20,930 bases of DNA from a virus: positions 1-20,930 of IMG/VR virus record IMGVR_UViG_3300012000_000147; one strand, given 5' to 3'. Below the pieces are notes generated by a model. That model was not told the DNA's origin. It was given only the letters and a program-made list of their open reading frames with translations, and ran no database searches. The position numbers were made by a program, and so were the translations under genes. Positions 11,430 to 20,525 of the stretch are shown here, piece after piece (positions within the stretch are counted from its first letter, which is position 1; every line of letters starts with the position of its first letter).

Positions 11430-12887
11430 TTAGAATGTGCTGGATTTACCGCTACCTAGTGCGCCACGGCCTAAGCCTGCTGCGCCACTAAATGTGCCTA
11501 CTTCTTTTTCGGCTAGTTTCAATCGCTTACGCTTGGCAGATTCAAGTTGTCCAAAGACTTCTTCTTCTGCTGTTTTCTGTGTGTAGTTAATTCCTTCTTC
11601 ACCATAAATCTGGCCAAGTTTTGTAGTAGTTGGTAATACATTGGCAATACCCTGATAACCTTCACGGGCTTGAGCCTTAGTAATACCCAACTGAGCAAGG
11701 GCAGTAGCACTAGATACATCTGTAAGTAAGTTCTGCTTAATTGCTTCAGAACCAATCTCAGCAGATAAAACCTTTTCCTGTAACTTAGGTAGATTTTCTT
11801 TAGGGTTAAGGAAGTAACCAACTAAATCTGTATCTTGAATGTTATAGAAACTCTTCAGAGTAGCCTTAACATTAGGGTCAGCATTGTTTACACGTGTTAC
11901 TACTGTGTCAATTCTGTCTTTAAACTCTGTAGCAGAGATATCATTACCAATAATATCAGCCATCTTAGACTGAGATACTTTGCGGTCTGTACCAAAATAC
12001 CCTTGAAGACCATAGGCACGGAGCGTTTCATTGTATGCATTCTCCAACTGTAAATACTCTGCTTCAGAAACTACGTTAAGTCCAGCCTGACGGCGAATCT
12101 CATTACCACGGAAGCGGGTAATATAAGCAGTAGTCTTTTTAAGTTCTATCGCTGCTTGGTTAGAACCAAGTCCTTCTTCCATGAATCGCTTGATATCTGG
12201 AATTAAATCTTCTAGGCCATAGTCCTTAAATGTACTCTCAAGCAATGTGTATGCATCTACATCTACTGTTGACTTATATTTATTGCCAGAAGCAATAAGA
12301 GTCTTAGTTGTTCCGTCAGAATAAACTCCAATAACATTACCATAGGCATCTGTTTCTGTAGAAACTAAAGTTGCTGTAGGAGATGTAACTTGAGTTGGAG
12401 TTATAGTATCTACTGTTGAACTACTAGAAGTTACAGATGTAGTTCCAGAATAACCAGGAATGTCATAGAGTTGCCATTGACCTGTATCCGTTCCACCAAT
12501 CCACGCATAGTACTTTCCAGCAGGAGCATCAGTAGGCTTTACTGCTTTATTAAGAAGCGGATTTTCTGCTATTGCATTTTGACGTGCTAGTTTTTCCGCT
12601 GCTTGCTTACGCTTTAAAAATGCCGAGTTACTTTCACCTTCAAATTTTGTCATTACATCTGGGTTAATAGCCCCAAGTTCTGTTGCTGTATTTTCTAAAG
12701 TTGAAATACGTGCTGTTGTTTTTGCAATCTGACTTTCTACTTGCTCAAGAAAAGTTTGTGGTCTAGATGCTGCATTTGCTTTTGACATGGCTTTAGTTCT
12801 GGCTTTTTCTGCAGCATCAGATACGTCAATAGTTGGTGTTGGTGCTACATAATTATAAAATGCATTATCTCTATCTAGTCGCGCCAT
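11430..12887 (-). CDS. Probable internal virion (ejected) protein, 485 aa
   Basis: A 485-aa protein with no enzymatic motif. Residues 1-110 are helical and charged (AAEKARTKAMSKANAASRPQ). Residues ~125-205 are a Thr/Ser-rich linker with short beta modules (GKYYAWIGGTDTGQWQLYDI, TDAYGNVIGVYSDGTTK). The C-terminal half is helical, with ENAYNETLRAYGLQGYFGTD and IIGNDISATEFKDRIDTVVT. The end GAAGLGRGALGSGKSSTF is flexible. I associate the layout (a minimal-length helical module reading EF-x-x-R-[IV]) with internal or tail-tip virion proteins of actinophages, but no family name can be given. It shares its start with the stop of the 420-aa gene (one-base overlap), so the pair is likely produced together. 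Confidence 0.7.
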   Translation of the reverse strand: MARLDRDNAFYNYVAPTPTIDVSDAAEKARTKAMSKANAASRPQTFLEQVESQIAKTTARISTLENTATELGAINPDVMTKFEGESNSAFLKRKQAAEKLARQNAIAENPLLNKAVKPTDAPAGKYYAWIGGTDTGQWQLYDIPGYSGTTSVTSSSSTVDTITPTQVTSPTATLVSTETDAYGNVIGVYSDGTTKTLIASGNKYKSTVDVDAYTLLESTFKDYGLEDLIPDIKRFMEEGLGSNQAAIELKKTTAYITRFRGNEIRRQAGLNVVSEAEYLQLENAYNETLRAYGLQGYFGTDRKVSQSKMADIIGNDISATEFKDRIDTVVTRVNNADPNVKATLKSFYNIQDTDLVGYFLNPKENLPKLQEKVLSAEIGSEAIKQNLLTDVSSATALAQLGITKAQAREGYQGIANVLPTTTKLGQIYGEEGINYTQKTAEEEVFGQLESAKRKRLKLAEKEVGTFSGAAGLGRGALGSGKSSTF

Positions 12888-14149
12888 TATGCCATCAGTC
12901 CAAACGTGCGAAGAATCTCAAGGGCATAACCTGATGCTTCTTTGCGGGCACCTGGTGACTTAAGCCATAGTTCTTTTGTTTTAGGGCTGGTACGTAGTAA
13001 TTTTTCGTAGTCTTTAATACTCATAACTCCAGCCTTTTGTGCTCCCGTTGCATCTCTATTAGACATGGCTGATTGAATATCTTCATCAAAGATACTAATT
13101 GAATTATCTGGAATTCCAAGTAACTTACCTTTGAAGTAAGCGTATTGATTTGCAATATCAGATGGCTTAACGCCCTCATCAATTAGACCAGAGATGTTTC
13201 CATAAAAACCTTTAGCCATGCTCTTAATAGTATTCTTGGCAGAATCTAGGTCAGTCTTGCCACTAGGAGTAAAGACTCCCATTACCTTATCAAGAGCCTG
13301 CTTAGTATCTAACTTGATACCAAAAGATGATGCATACTCTTTAATCTCTTGAACATCTTGGGCTACTTTACCGTTGTTCTTTGTAAGACCTTCTAGGTCA
13401 GTTCCCTTGATTGCTGGTTTAAGAATTGTAGCCTTGATACGAGAGTAATCTTCAGCATCTAAATACTCGCCAACTGTGGTTGTCTTACCACCAGCAGTTG
13501 TAGTCTGCTTAACTAGCGCAGCCTTTTCTTCCTTATTTACCTGAGTATAGTATGCAGACTTTTCATCAGTAGTTGCTCTACGGCCCAGCATCTGGAAGAA
13601 GTAATCATCAATCTCTTGGTCTGTCTGAGTCTTGCTAGATAGATTAAGACCTGAACCATTACGGTTATCTCCACCAGTACCAACACCAACATACTTATTA
13701 AGAAGGGAATCAAAACTCTGTGTGATTAAGATTCCACTATCTTGGAAGTTCATAACTGCTTCTACTGAAACTTTGCTTGCTGCATCAGTAAGAGCACGGG
13801 CTAAACCAACTACATCTTTAGTATCATACTCTGACTTATTCATATAGCCAGCGTCATAAAGACGCTTGCGTAGATATTCAATACCTTTACCAGCCTTAGC
13901 CTCAGCCATATACCTAGAGCGAACCTCTTCTGCACTAAGTACTTCGTAATCACCCTTTGAGTTAATGTAAAGGTAAACACGACCTGGCTTTGCAGCATTC
14001 TCGTTTCCACTTAGAATCCACTGCGTTCCATCTTTAACAACTTGATAAGGACCAGTAGGGCCAAAGTCCTCAGTCATATCCTTTAATGTTGAATTACCAA
14101 CAGATTTATTTGCGTTAGCACGTGCCTCATCTGGTGACTTGTCTACCAT
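12887..14149 (-). CDS. Probable internal virion protein, 420 aa
   Basis: A 420-aa protein from an ATG with a strong GGAGGT site inside the end of the previous gene. Its A overlaps that stop. Residues ~75-120 read EEVRSRYMAEAKAGKGIEYL, RKRLYDAGYMNKSEYDTK and VVGLARALTDAASKVS, which faintly resembles a peptidoglycan-binding helix set. A second module (QEIDDYFFQMLGRRATTDEK, about residues 178-197) is a motif seen in actinophage virion proteins of unknown role. The rest is helical, with no catalytic signature. Position between the 1705-aa and 485-aa genes suggests one virion-internal or injection complex, which is inference. Confidence 0.7.
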   Translation of the reverse strand: MVDKSPDEARANANKSVGNSTLKDMTEDFGPTGPYQVVKDGTQWILSGNENAAKPGRVYLYINSKGDYEVLSAEEVRSRYMAEAKAGKGIEYLRKRLYDAGYMNKSEYDTKDVVGLARALTDAASKVSVEAVMNFQDSGILITQSFDSLLNKYVGVGTGGDNRNGSGLNLSSKTQTDQEIDDYFFQMLGRRATTDEKSAYYTQVNKEEKAALVKQTTTAGGKTTTVGEYLDAEDYSRIKATILKPAIKGTDLEGLTKNNGKVAQDVQEIKEYASSFGIKLDTKQALDKVMGVFTPSGKTDLDSAKNTIKSMAKGFYGNISGLIDEGVKPSDIANQYAYFKGKLLGIPDNSISIFDEDIQSAMSNRDATGAQKAGVMSIKDYEKLLRTSPKTKELWLKSPGARKEASGYALEILRTFGLMA

Positions 14150-17100
14150 TATCGGACCTCCGTTGTGTATGTGTCACGAGAGTAGAAACCTAAGATTGGT
14201 GCAAACACTGCTCTATTGGCCTCTCTGATTGCTGGGTCTAATTGAATCAAGTCATTTAGAACCTGTTCAATTTGTGCCTTCTTGGCACGCTTTAAGTCTG
14301 AGAAGTTCCAGATGCGTCTGCTCTCTGGGTCTTCTGAGAAGGAAATAAACTCACGCATTAGGGATGTAATAGTTCCCATGTTCTTGCGAACCTGAGCAGA
14401 TACTGGTGTTGACTTATCTGCAATTACTTGTTCAATAGATGAAAGGATTTCTTTCTCTGTTGATACTTCAAATCCGCCAGTCTCAAGGGCTTTACGTAGC
14501 AGTGGATAGCCAGCCTTTAATGCATTGCGTCTTGCAGTTGCTTGGTTAATAAGTCCCTTACGGGTTTCAGGAGCAGCAGTCTTAGAAAGAGCATCGCGCT
14601 CATCGCGCTCAATATCAAAGTATGCCTGCTTAGCCTGAGCAATAGATACATTATCTAGATAGGTTTCAAGGCTAGGTAGTTTAATTAATCCTTGTGCCTC
14701 TAGCCAAGTGTATGCATCTGCTGTGTAATCTCCAGTTTGTGGGCCAAAGATATACGCTGCTTCACCATAAGTCTTAAGGAATGACTGGTTATTAGAAGCC
14801 CACTTATACATACTATCTGTCTTTTGGATGGCTATCTTTGTAGCCTTCTCATTACGAGATACTGTATAAATAATCTTGCGTGGGTTCTTACCTACAAATG
14901 TAGCAACTGCTAACTCATATGGGTCTGATAACCAATCGCCTTCAGTCTTTGAGATACCAGCCAAGATGTCGTAGAACTCGGCACGCATGTTAGTAATACC
15001 AGTTGACTTAATATAGTCTGGAACACTTTTGCTCTCACGAAGTGTTGGTGAAATTGGGCTAATCATTCCAAAGAAAGCACGTGCTGCTAACACATTGTGT
15101 GCTGCAATCTTAAATGTCTTTAGATACTCGGCTTTCTGTGCATCTGTTGGATTAGCAGGTAGTTGAAGTTTTGGGTCTCCAAATGCCTGCATATATGCAA
15201 TAGCCTGAAATGCTGCAGTTGTTTCTTGACGATTCATCTCATCAATATCAATTGCACGGGCTGTTGCACCACGACCAATGGTTTCTAGGTTCTGCAAGAA
15301 CAATGGCATAAGCGCCTTGCGCAAATCCATGTTATCGCCAAGGTTTCCTAACGCCCAAGAATCATAGTTATTAGCAAAGTTAGTAGCCTTATCACCTAAC
15401 TTACCTGGAATGTAGCCAAGCATTCCCTTAATACCAAGGAATGATAACGCTGCAACTGGGCCAGATAGTGATGGTTGTCCTGCATCTGGAGAGAATGATG
15501 GGTTAATCAAACGTAGTTTGAGAGTAACATCATTAAACTGTGGAATCTTAAATGCTCCGCCAGTAAACTTACGTACCACTGGCTCAACTGCTGTGTTAAT
15601 AATTGTGTCAGTTGGTAGTACTACGTATGGTTCACCTTGGTCATCATAGTAAATCTCACCACGAGCAGATAATCCCTGATGTGCTAGACGCATACGATAG
15701 ATAACCTGTAATGGCTTCTCACGCATTAAGCGGTAGTAGCGTCTCCAGAAGTCTTCTGTTGCACGATAGAAACGTGCTACTGTGCGAGTAGATAGTGCAA
15801 AGTTAGAACGGATTGCAGGGTTATCTACATACTTAAGGATAGTATTTGAAGCCTCATCCATAGCAAGTTCTGTATAGCGCTTAGCAGCCATAGTATCTGC
15901 TGCTTCACGGGCAATTAGTGGGTCTTTGTAGACACCATCATCAATGAACTGCTTGTATATCTTATCTGCAAACTCTTTCTGCAGTCCTTCATATCCGTCA
16001 CGAAGACGGCTATAGGTTGTAAGAATTGCAGGCTGACGGAATAGACCATTTACCTGACGGTCCATTGACTCCATAATCGCATTACCAAACTTGCCCCATG
16101 CAGATTCTAGGTCAGCCTTATCCATGAACTCTTCAAATTCAATGCTGGTGTTAATCTCACCAGTTGGTTGTTTGCCAACAGTAGCCTTTTCAAAGTCTTC
16201 AAATGAAGTTTGGCTTGCAGCCTTGGACCATTTACCAGCAACCTTCTTACCAGATTCCATTTCATACTTAACTAGGTCGCCATGCTTGCGACTCATTAAG
16301 TCAAATAGGTCTTGGTTAAAAGACTTAGGACCACCATGGAATGTATTGCGCATATCAAGCAACATAGTCTCTACGTGGATACGTGCAATCTCTGCATCTG
16401 GAATACCACGTTGGCGGAAATGCACAGAATCGCCAAACAGTGATAGGAACTCTTTAGTTACTGCTGGTCGCTTTACAATAAACTGACGAGTAGTAAAATC
16501 GTAATCTACGCCTAGAATCTTAAGCATATTAGTTCTAGCAGTGGCAAAGTCTTTAGCAGTTTTTAATCCATTGTTATTGAAGAATACTGCTGCTGGGTCT
16601 ACTGTTTCACCAGTCTTGAGTGAATACTTGTTAGCAGCAAACTGGCGATACCATGTATCAAAGTGTGCAAGAGTTAGATACTTATCGTTAGTACGGCGTA
16701 GTTCCTCTGTAGATAGTGGGCGGAACTTACGGCCAGTCTTAACTCCAACTTCATTTAACGCTAAATTAAGTGTAGATGGTGTGAAGATAGCATCAATAAT
16801 TTCTTTATCGAACTTACCACCAAGGGATGTTCGAGCAGATACAGATGAAGCCATTGAGTTAATAACATCTGGATGATGCACAAATGCATCCTTTAGCCAC
16901 TTGAAGCGGGTAATAGATTCATCTACACCAAAAACATCATAGACTCGTTTTACTGTTTCTTCACGAATCATCATGTGTGTTACTTCTTCAATTGGAATAC
17001 CTTTAGATGCTGCAATATCACCAGCAATCATTGCACGGTCCTCAACACTGAGTGTCTCTTCTGGACCGCCCTTACGAAATGCCTTGTTAATTCCACGGCG

Positions 17101-19266
17101 AATAGGTCCAACAGATGACTTAGAACCAGTAAGTGCTGTGGCTACATTCTTAAACTCCTGAACATCCTTTACCTTTCGTAATGAAAGTAGGTCTGTTAGT
17201 GGAGTATTAAGGGCGTACATAAACGCCTCATCAATAGCAGAACGAATACCTAAACGTGGAAATAGTGTAAGAATTGTCCAGAAATTAACAAACTCTGAAA
17301 CATACTTGTTACGTGTAGCGCCATCAAAGATAGCGGGGATAGAGTTCTTGCGGCGTGTAGATGCAGCAACCTGAAGAATCTGTTCGTATGGTAGTGAACC
17401 AATACCTTCTGCTACCTGACTAGGCTGCACAATACCACGGGCATTGAGGATAGGAGAATCATTCTCAATACGCACTACGTGCTGGCTAATATCATCTACA
17501 AAATCTGTAGGTACTTCTGTTCGAGAAGTAGTAGTCATACCAGAACGATTATTGAAAGTCTTATTAAGAATCTCTTCCATAATCTTACGGCCTTCGGCTG
17601 TGCCGTGTAGACCATAACGGTGCATAACCGCTGCGTATAGGTTACGAATAATAATAACCTGCTCATCAGCCTCTGAATCCAAGAAATGGAATGTCACAAA
17701 GTCTGCAATATCACGGGTAAATACCTGTCGTGCTACAAGTCGGAAGTTTTCTGCAGTCTTAACTGCATCTTCTCCAAGAAGAATCTGTGTACCAGCAGGG
17801 TTACGGCTTGCAGACTTACCAACAATCTCACCAATTCTGCGTGCACGCTTAATATCTTTATCAATGTCCACAAAGCGCTGAATGCCTGCTATGTTAACAC
17901 CCTTATCAATATCTGCACCAGCAGTCTTAAGGATTGTTACAGCATCAATGCCTTTATTCTGTGCACTAGCAAGAGCAACTGCAGTTTTTTCATTAGCAGC
18001 ATTAGGATTCATAATGGCATCTACTACTTTGCCAATACCCATACTGATATGACGCTCTGATTGTGCAGTTGGCACACCATTGCGCATAAAAGTTACACCA
18101 TCAACACGGCCATTAAGTAGAATGTTTACATTCTCTACCTCGCCAAAGAAGTTTTGTGCAGTCTCTGCATCAAAAACTTTCTTTTGTGCTAGTAATGTAG
18201 CAACTTTAAAGTCATTAAATCCAGGATAGTTCTGAACTAACTCACGATAAGTGTTTGACTTCTCCATTGAACCCTTTTTGGCTTCAGCAAACTTCTTAAT
18301 TGCTGGGCCTACGCCATTATCCCAAAGGGATTTAACGCTAGGGTCTGCAAATGTCTGACGGATTGCACCCTTAAAGTTACCTTTAGATGCTTCCTTCATA
18401 ATGTTATCTGCAATACGGCCACCTTTAGTAGCAATCTTGCTAGTTCCACCAGTTATATATGTCAGTGGGTCTACAACAATCTGATACAAAGCATCAATTG
18501 TTCCAGTTACACCAGTCTGATACTTACCAGTAAGCACACGTGTAGTTAGATTTCCACTTCGTGCTTGGTTAGCCTGATAGATGCTACGGTATAAGTCGCG
18601 ACCTGGTGAGATAGCAGCAGCCTTAGTATCAAAAATAATCTGCGCAAACTCTTTTTCATTATCAAATGCATAGGAAATAGCATCAAGAATCTTTGGGTCT
18701 GGCTTTCCATAGGCTTCAATAATTTCGCCAGGAGTTTTACCAGATAATAAACCTTGTGCTACAAAAGTATTTTCTTTTCCATACTTTCCCTGCACTGCTT
18801 GAATAGCACCTTTATCCCAAGCATCGCGACCATTGTATGCATCGTCCCAAGTCTGCTTAGAGAATGGGTCAGCACCTTGTGCAATCTCTCGTCCTGCTAC
18901 ATATCCAGTATTAAGAGCCTTGCCGTATTCTGCTGCTGCTTGAAATGTTGCAACAATAGGGCTAAAAAATCCCTTAGCAGCCTTACCAACAAGACCAATA
19001 CCACGCTGAAGCAGGGTTGGGTCTTCCTGAACAAACTTTGCATTAGGATAAAGAGCCTTAATGTTTACCTGTGCCTCTTCTGTTAATGCTTGAAACTCAC
19101 GCTTGGCTTTATTTGTATCCATAGCACGAAGTTGTTTTGCTTTTTTAACAGTGTAAGATAGTTGCTCAACAGCAACCTGCTGGTCTATAGATAGATTAGC
19201 GTTCTTGGCTGCATTATAAACGGCAGGATTAGTCTCACCTACTACTGGATTTAGTATGCGGGCCAT
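14149..19266 (-). CDS. Giant virion protein, probable internal/ejection protein (1705 aa)
   Basis: The largest gene in the window. It is predominantly helical and rich in Ala, Lys and Arg, without a recognisable catalytic motif, signal peptide or long coiled coil. Moderately hydrophobic segments occur near residues 655-690 (FVNFWTILTLFPRLG, FMYALNTPLTDLL) and 1262-1290 (SGPVAALSFLGIKGMLGYIP). These could insert in membrane during DNA entry. Residues 1160-1220 are Arg/Tyr rich (ARFYRATEDFWRRYYRLMRE). Length and composition fit internal virion proteins of short-tailed phages, which are ejected ahead of DNA. A tape measure is less likely because no tail-tube gene or assembly-chaperone gene accompanies it and it lies before the scaffold. 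A MuF-like or polyvalent protein is another possibility given its place after the portal. The ATG overlaps the previous stop by one base with a weak ribosome site, implying coupling. Confidence 0.75.
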   Translation of the reverse strand: MARILNPVVGETNPAVYNAAKNANLSIDQQVAVEQLSYTVKKAKQLRAMDTNKAKREFQALTEEAQVNIKALYPNAKFVQEDPTLLQRGIGLVGKAAKGFFSPIVATFQAAAEYGKALNTGYVAGREIAQGADPFSKQTWDDAYNGRDAWDKGAIQAVQGKYGKENTFVAQGLLSGKTPGEIIEAYGKPDPKILDAISYAFDNEKEFAQIIFDTKAAAISPGRDLYRSIYQANQARSGNLTTRVLTGKYQTGVTGTIDALYQIVVDPLTYITGGTSKIATKGGRIADNIMKEASKGNFKGAIRQTFADPSVKSLWDNGVGPAIKKFAEAKKGSMEKSNTYRELVQNYPGFNDFKVATLLAQKKVFDAETAQNFFGEVENVNILLNGRVDGVTFMRNGVPTAQSERHISMGIGKVVDAIMNPNAANEKTAVALASAQNKGIDAVTILKTAGADIDKGVNIAGIQRFVDIDKDIKRARRIGEIVGKSASRNPAGTQILLGEDAVKTAENFRLVARQVFTRDIADFVTFHFLDSEADEQVIIIRNLYAAVMHRYGLHGTAEGRKIMEEILNKTFNNRSGMTTTSRTEVPTDFVDDISQHVVRIENDSPILNARGIVQPSQVAEGIGSLPYEQILQVAASTRRKNSIPAIFDGATRNKYVSEFVNFWTILTLFPRLGIRSAIDEAFMYALNTPLTDLLSLRKVKDVQEFKNVATALTGSKSSVGPIRRGINKAFRKGGPEETLSVEDRAMIAGDIAASKGIPIEEVTHMMIREETVKRVYDVFGVDESITRFKWLKDAFVHHPDVINSMASSVSARTSLGGKFDKEIIDAIFTPSTLNLALNEVGVKTGRKFRPLSTEELRRTNDKYLTLAHFDTWYRQFAANKYSLKTGETVDPAAVFFNNNGLKTAKDFATARTNMLKILGVDYDFTTRQFIVKRPAVTKEFLSLFGDSVHFRQRGIPDAEIARIHVETMLLDMRNTFHGGPKSFNQDLFDLMSRKHGDLVKYEMESGKKVAGKWSKAASQTSFEDFEKATVGKQPTGEINTSIEFEEFMDKADLESAWGKFGNAIMESMDRQVNGLFRQPAILTTYSRLRDGYEGLQKEFADKIYKQFIDDGVYKDPLIAREAADTMAAKRYTELAMDEASNTILKYVDNPAIRSNFALSTRTVARFYRATEDFWRRYYRLMREKPLQVIYRMRLAHQGLSARGEIYYDDQGEPYVVLPTDTIINTAVEPVVRKFTGGAFKIPQFNDVTLKLRLINPSFSPDAGQPSLSGPVAALSFLGIKGMLGYIPGKLGDKATNFANNYDSWALGNLGDNMDLRKALMPLFLQNLETIGRGATARAIDIDEMNRQETTAAFQAIAYMQAFGDPKLQLPANPTDAQKAEYLKTFKIAAHNVLAARAFFGMISPISPTLRESKSVPDYIKSTGITNMRAEFYDILAGISKTEGDWLSDPYELAVATFVGKNPRKIIYTVSRNEKATKIAIQKTDSMYKWASNNQSFLKTYGEAAYIFGPQTGDYTADAYTWLEAQGLIKLPSLETYLDNVSIAQAKQAYFDIERDERDALSKTAAPETRKGLINQATARRNALKAGYPLLRKALETGGFEVSTEKEILSSIEQVIADKSTPVSAQVRKNMGTITSLMREFISFSEDPESRRIWNFSDLKRAKKAQIEQVLNDLIQLDPAIREANRAVFAPILGFYSRDTYTTEVR

Positions 19267-19670
19267 TAGTACCCATATTCAGCAAGGGTGGAGTAAATAA
19301 GTTCTGCTTCTCCAGTTGGGTCAAACTGTGCAATCTTGCGCATAGTCACAGAAATAGGTTCTTTTGTATTAGGAAGGTTAAGTGCTTCACTTCCTGGGCC
19401 AGGGCCAATGTTTACACCAGATGTAATTGGCTCGTTAGGACGAGTTGTTTTAGCAAACAATTCTGTTGGCATATCTACAGTAGCCATAGGATTTCCAGCC
19501 ATTGGTGCTGCTACTTGGTTTGAGTAGGTCTCTTGTCCTTGTCCATATGGAAGTCCTGAGATGTACTTTGCACCTTGTGTTGGTCCCCCGTCAGTGCGCT
19601 GAGAAAGAGCGCCAGGACCTGAAACTGGTGCTGGGTTAGACGGTTCACGGTAACCACCTTGTGTTGCCAT
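19266..19670 (-). CDS. Pro/Gly-rich small virion-region protein
   Basis: A 134-aa protein beginning MATQGGYREPSNPAPVSGPG, with a flexible first two thirds (Pro, Gly, Thr, Gln) containing GGPTQGAKYISGLPYGQGQE, and a structured C-terminal piece (VTMRKIAQFDPTGEAELIYS, then TLAEYGY). The opening GGYREPSNPAPVSGPGALSQ is a family I recognise from uncultured actinobacterial phages, always near the portal. Function unknown. The ribosome site AAGGAG lies within the acidic C-terminus of the upstream gene, and the ATG overlaps its stop by one base. It may be a minor capsid or portal-associated peptide. Confidence 0.82.
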   Translation of the reverse strand: MATQGGYREPSNPAPVSGPGALSQRTDGGPTQGAKYISGLPYGQGQETYSNQVAAPMAGNPMATVDMPTELFAKTTRPNEPITSGVNIGPGPGSEALNLPNTKEPISVTMRKIAQFDPTGEAELIYSTLAEYGY

Positions 19671-19945
19671 TATTCATCTCCTTCATCTTCCAAATCATCT
19701 TCAACTTCTTCTTTTGGCTGGCCAAGGGAATCTTTGTTGTACTCCTTTGCCAAACGCATCATGCCTTCAGCATTCCAGGGTGTCATTGCTTCTGACACTT
19801 CCGTATGCAAGTACCGAGTTCCATCGTAATCTGCCCATTCTGTAATTATTAGCCAGTTAGCGCAGATAAAGTTATACCCTTCAGGGTCTTCCTCTATTAG
19901 AACTTGTAGTGCTTGCTCTATCTTCTCCCTGAATTGTTTACTCAT
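19670..19945 (-). CDS. Small acidic actinophage protein
   Basis: A 91-aa protein from the ATG at 19945, which overlaps the protease stop as ATGA. A longer frame to 20002 would intrude into the protease gene and is rejected. The core reads ICANWLIITEWADYDGTRYL and then TPWNAEGMMRLAKEY, resembling a small actinophage family with the pattern W-[VL]-x-[IV]-x-E-x-x-[DN]-x-[DE]-G-x-R-x-[LM] ... [TS]-P-W-x-x-x-G-M[LM]. The C-terminus is extremely acidic (EEVEDDLEDEGDE). Direct coupling to the protease suggests the two may act together, for example as a regulator or partner. This is inference. Confidence 0.82.
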   Translation of the reverse strand: MSKQFREKIEQALQVLIEEDPEGYNFICANWLIITEWADYDGTRYLHTEVSEAMTPWNAEGMMRLAKEYNKDSLGQPKEEVEDDLEDEGDE

Positions 19946-20511
19946 TTTGCGTACTGAATCTTTGTTATAATTGGTGGGCTTGTATAAATATCCCACACAC
20001 AAGCAATCTCAATTGCTTTGCGAATTATTTTTTCTGCTTGTTCTGGTGTTTCACACTTATCAATATCAAGAGCCTCCATAACACCCAGAGCAACATCGCC
20101 GCCGTTGCCACCATAGTAGATGCCACGAATATCACGGTCCCAAGAATAATCTTGAAATACAGGATAAAGGACTCCGTTAACGCTGATAATAAAATCTGAA
20201 TCTTGCGCTGCAGCATCCCCATCTTCTTTCATATCATAACCTGCATCAATAAAAGTTTTACGCATAGTAGGGATAAACTTTTGCGTCATAAACAAATCTA
20301 AGTTTTCTAACTTAGTTGGTTTAGGTGGCTTCCATCCAAACTGCAAGATGTTTGAACCACGACTAGCGCCAGAACCTGCAATGAGGTATCCGTTGTTTTC
20401 AATAATCTTATGAGTAGCAATCGTCATAGGACGACCTGCTTCATCAGATGCTCTAGAATCGCAGCCGATTACAGACCAACCATCTCCTTGATAAGCAGCA
20501 AGTGTTGTCAT
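19942..20511 (-). CDS. Proteasome/HslV-type Ntn hydrolase, candidate head maturation protease
   Basis: A 189-aa protein starting MTTLAAYQGDGWSVIGCDSR. Counting the Thr after the initiator Met as 1, it has Thr1, Asp17 (in GCDSR), Lys34 (THKI, against Lys33 in HslV with one inserted residue) and Gly47 in the AGSGAS strand turn. These are the catalytic and oxyanion positions of proteasome beta subunits and HslV. Later YGGNGGDVALGVMEAL matches the HslV helix entry, with Asn where HslV has Ser. The end VWDIYTSPPIITKI parallels the Asp-x-x-Ser-Gly closing strand. With no propeptide, Met removal alone would expose the nucleophile. It lies 14 bases after the probable portal gene and upstream of scaffold and capsid, the place normally held by a head maturation protease. 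The fold assignment is strong. Cleavage of scaffold or capsid is inference. Confidence 0.88.
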   Translation of the reverse strand: MTTLAAYQGDGWSVIGCDSRASDEAGRPMTIATHKIIENNGYLIAGSGASRGSNILQFGWKPPKPTKLENLDLFMTQKFIPTMRKTFIDAGYDMKEDGDAAAQDSDFIISVNGVLYPVFQDYSWDRDIRGIYYGGNGGDVALGVMEALDIDKCETPEQAEKIIRKAIEIACVWDIYTSPPIITKIQYAK

Positions 20512-20525
20512 TGTCCCCTACCTAG

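Noticed and set aside
11421-11440. Programmed frameshift or readthrough at the end of the 485-aa gene driven by the pseudoknot
   Set aside because: No slippery heptamer is seen at the stop, and no extension frame of meaningful length follows before the scaffold gene.
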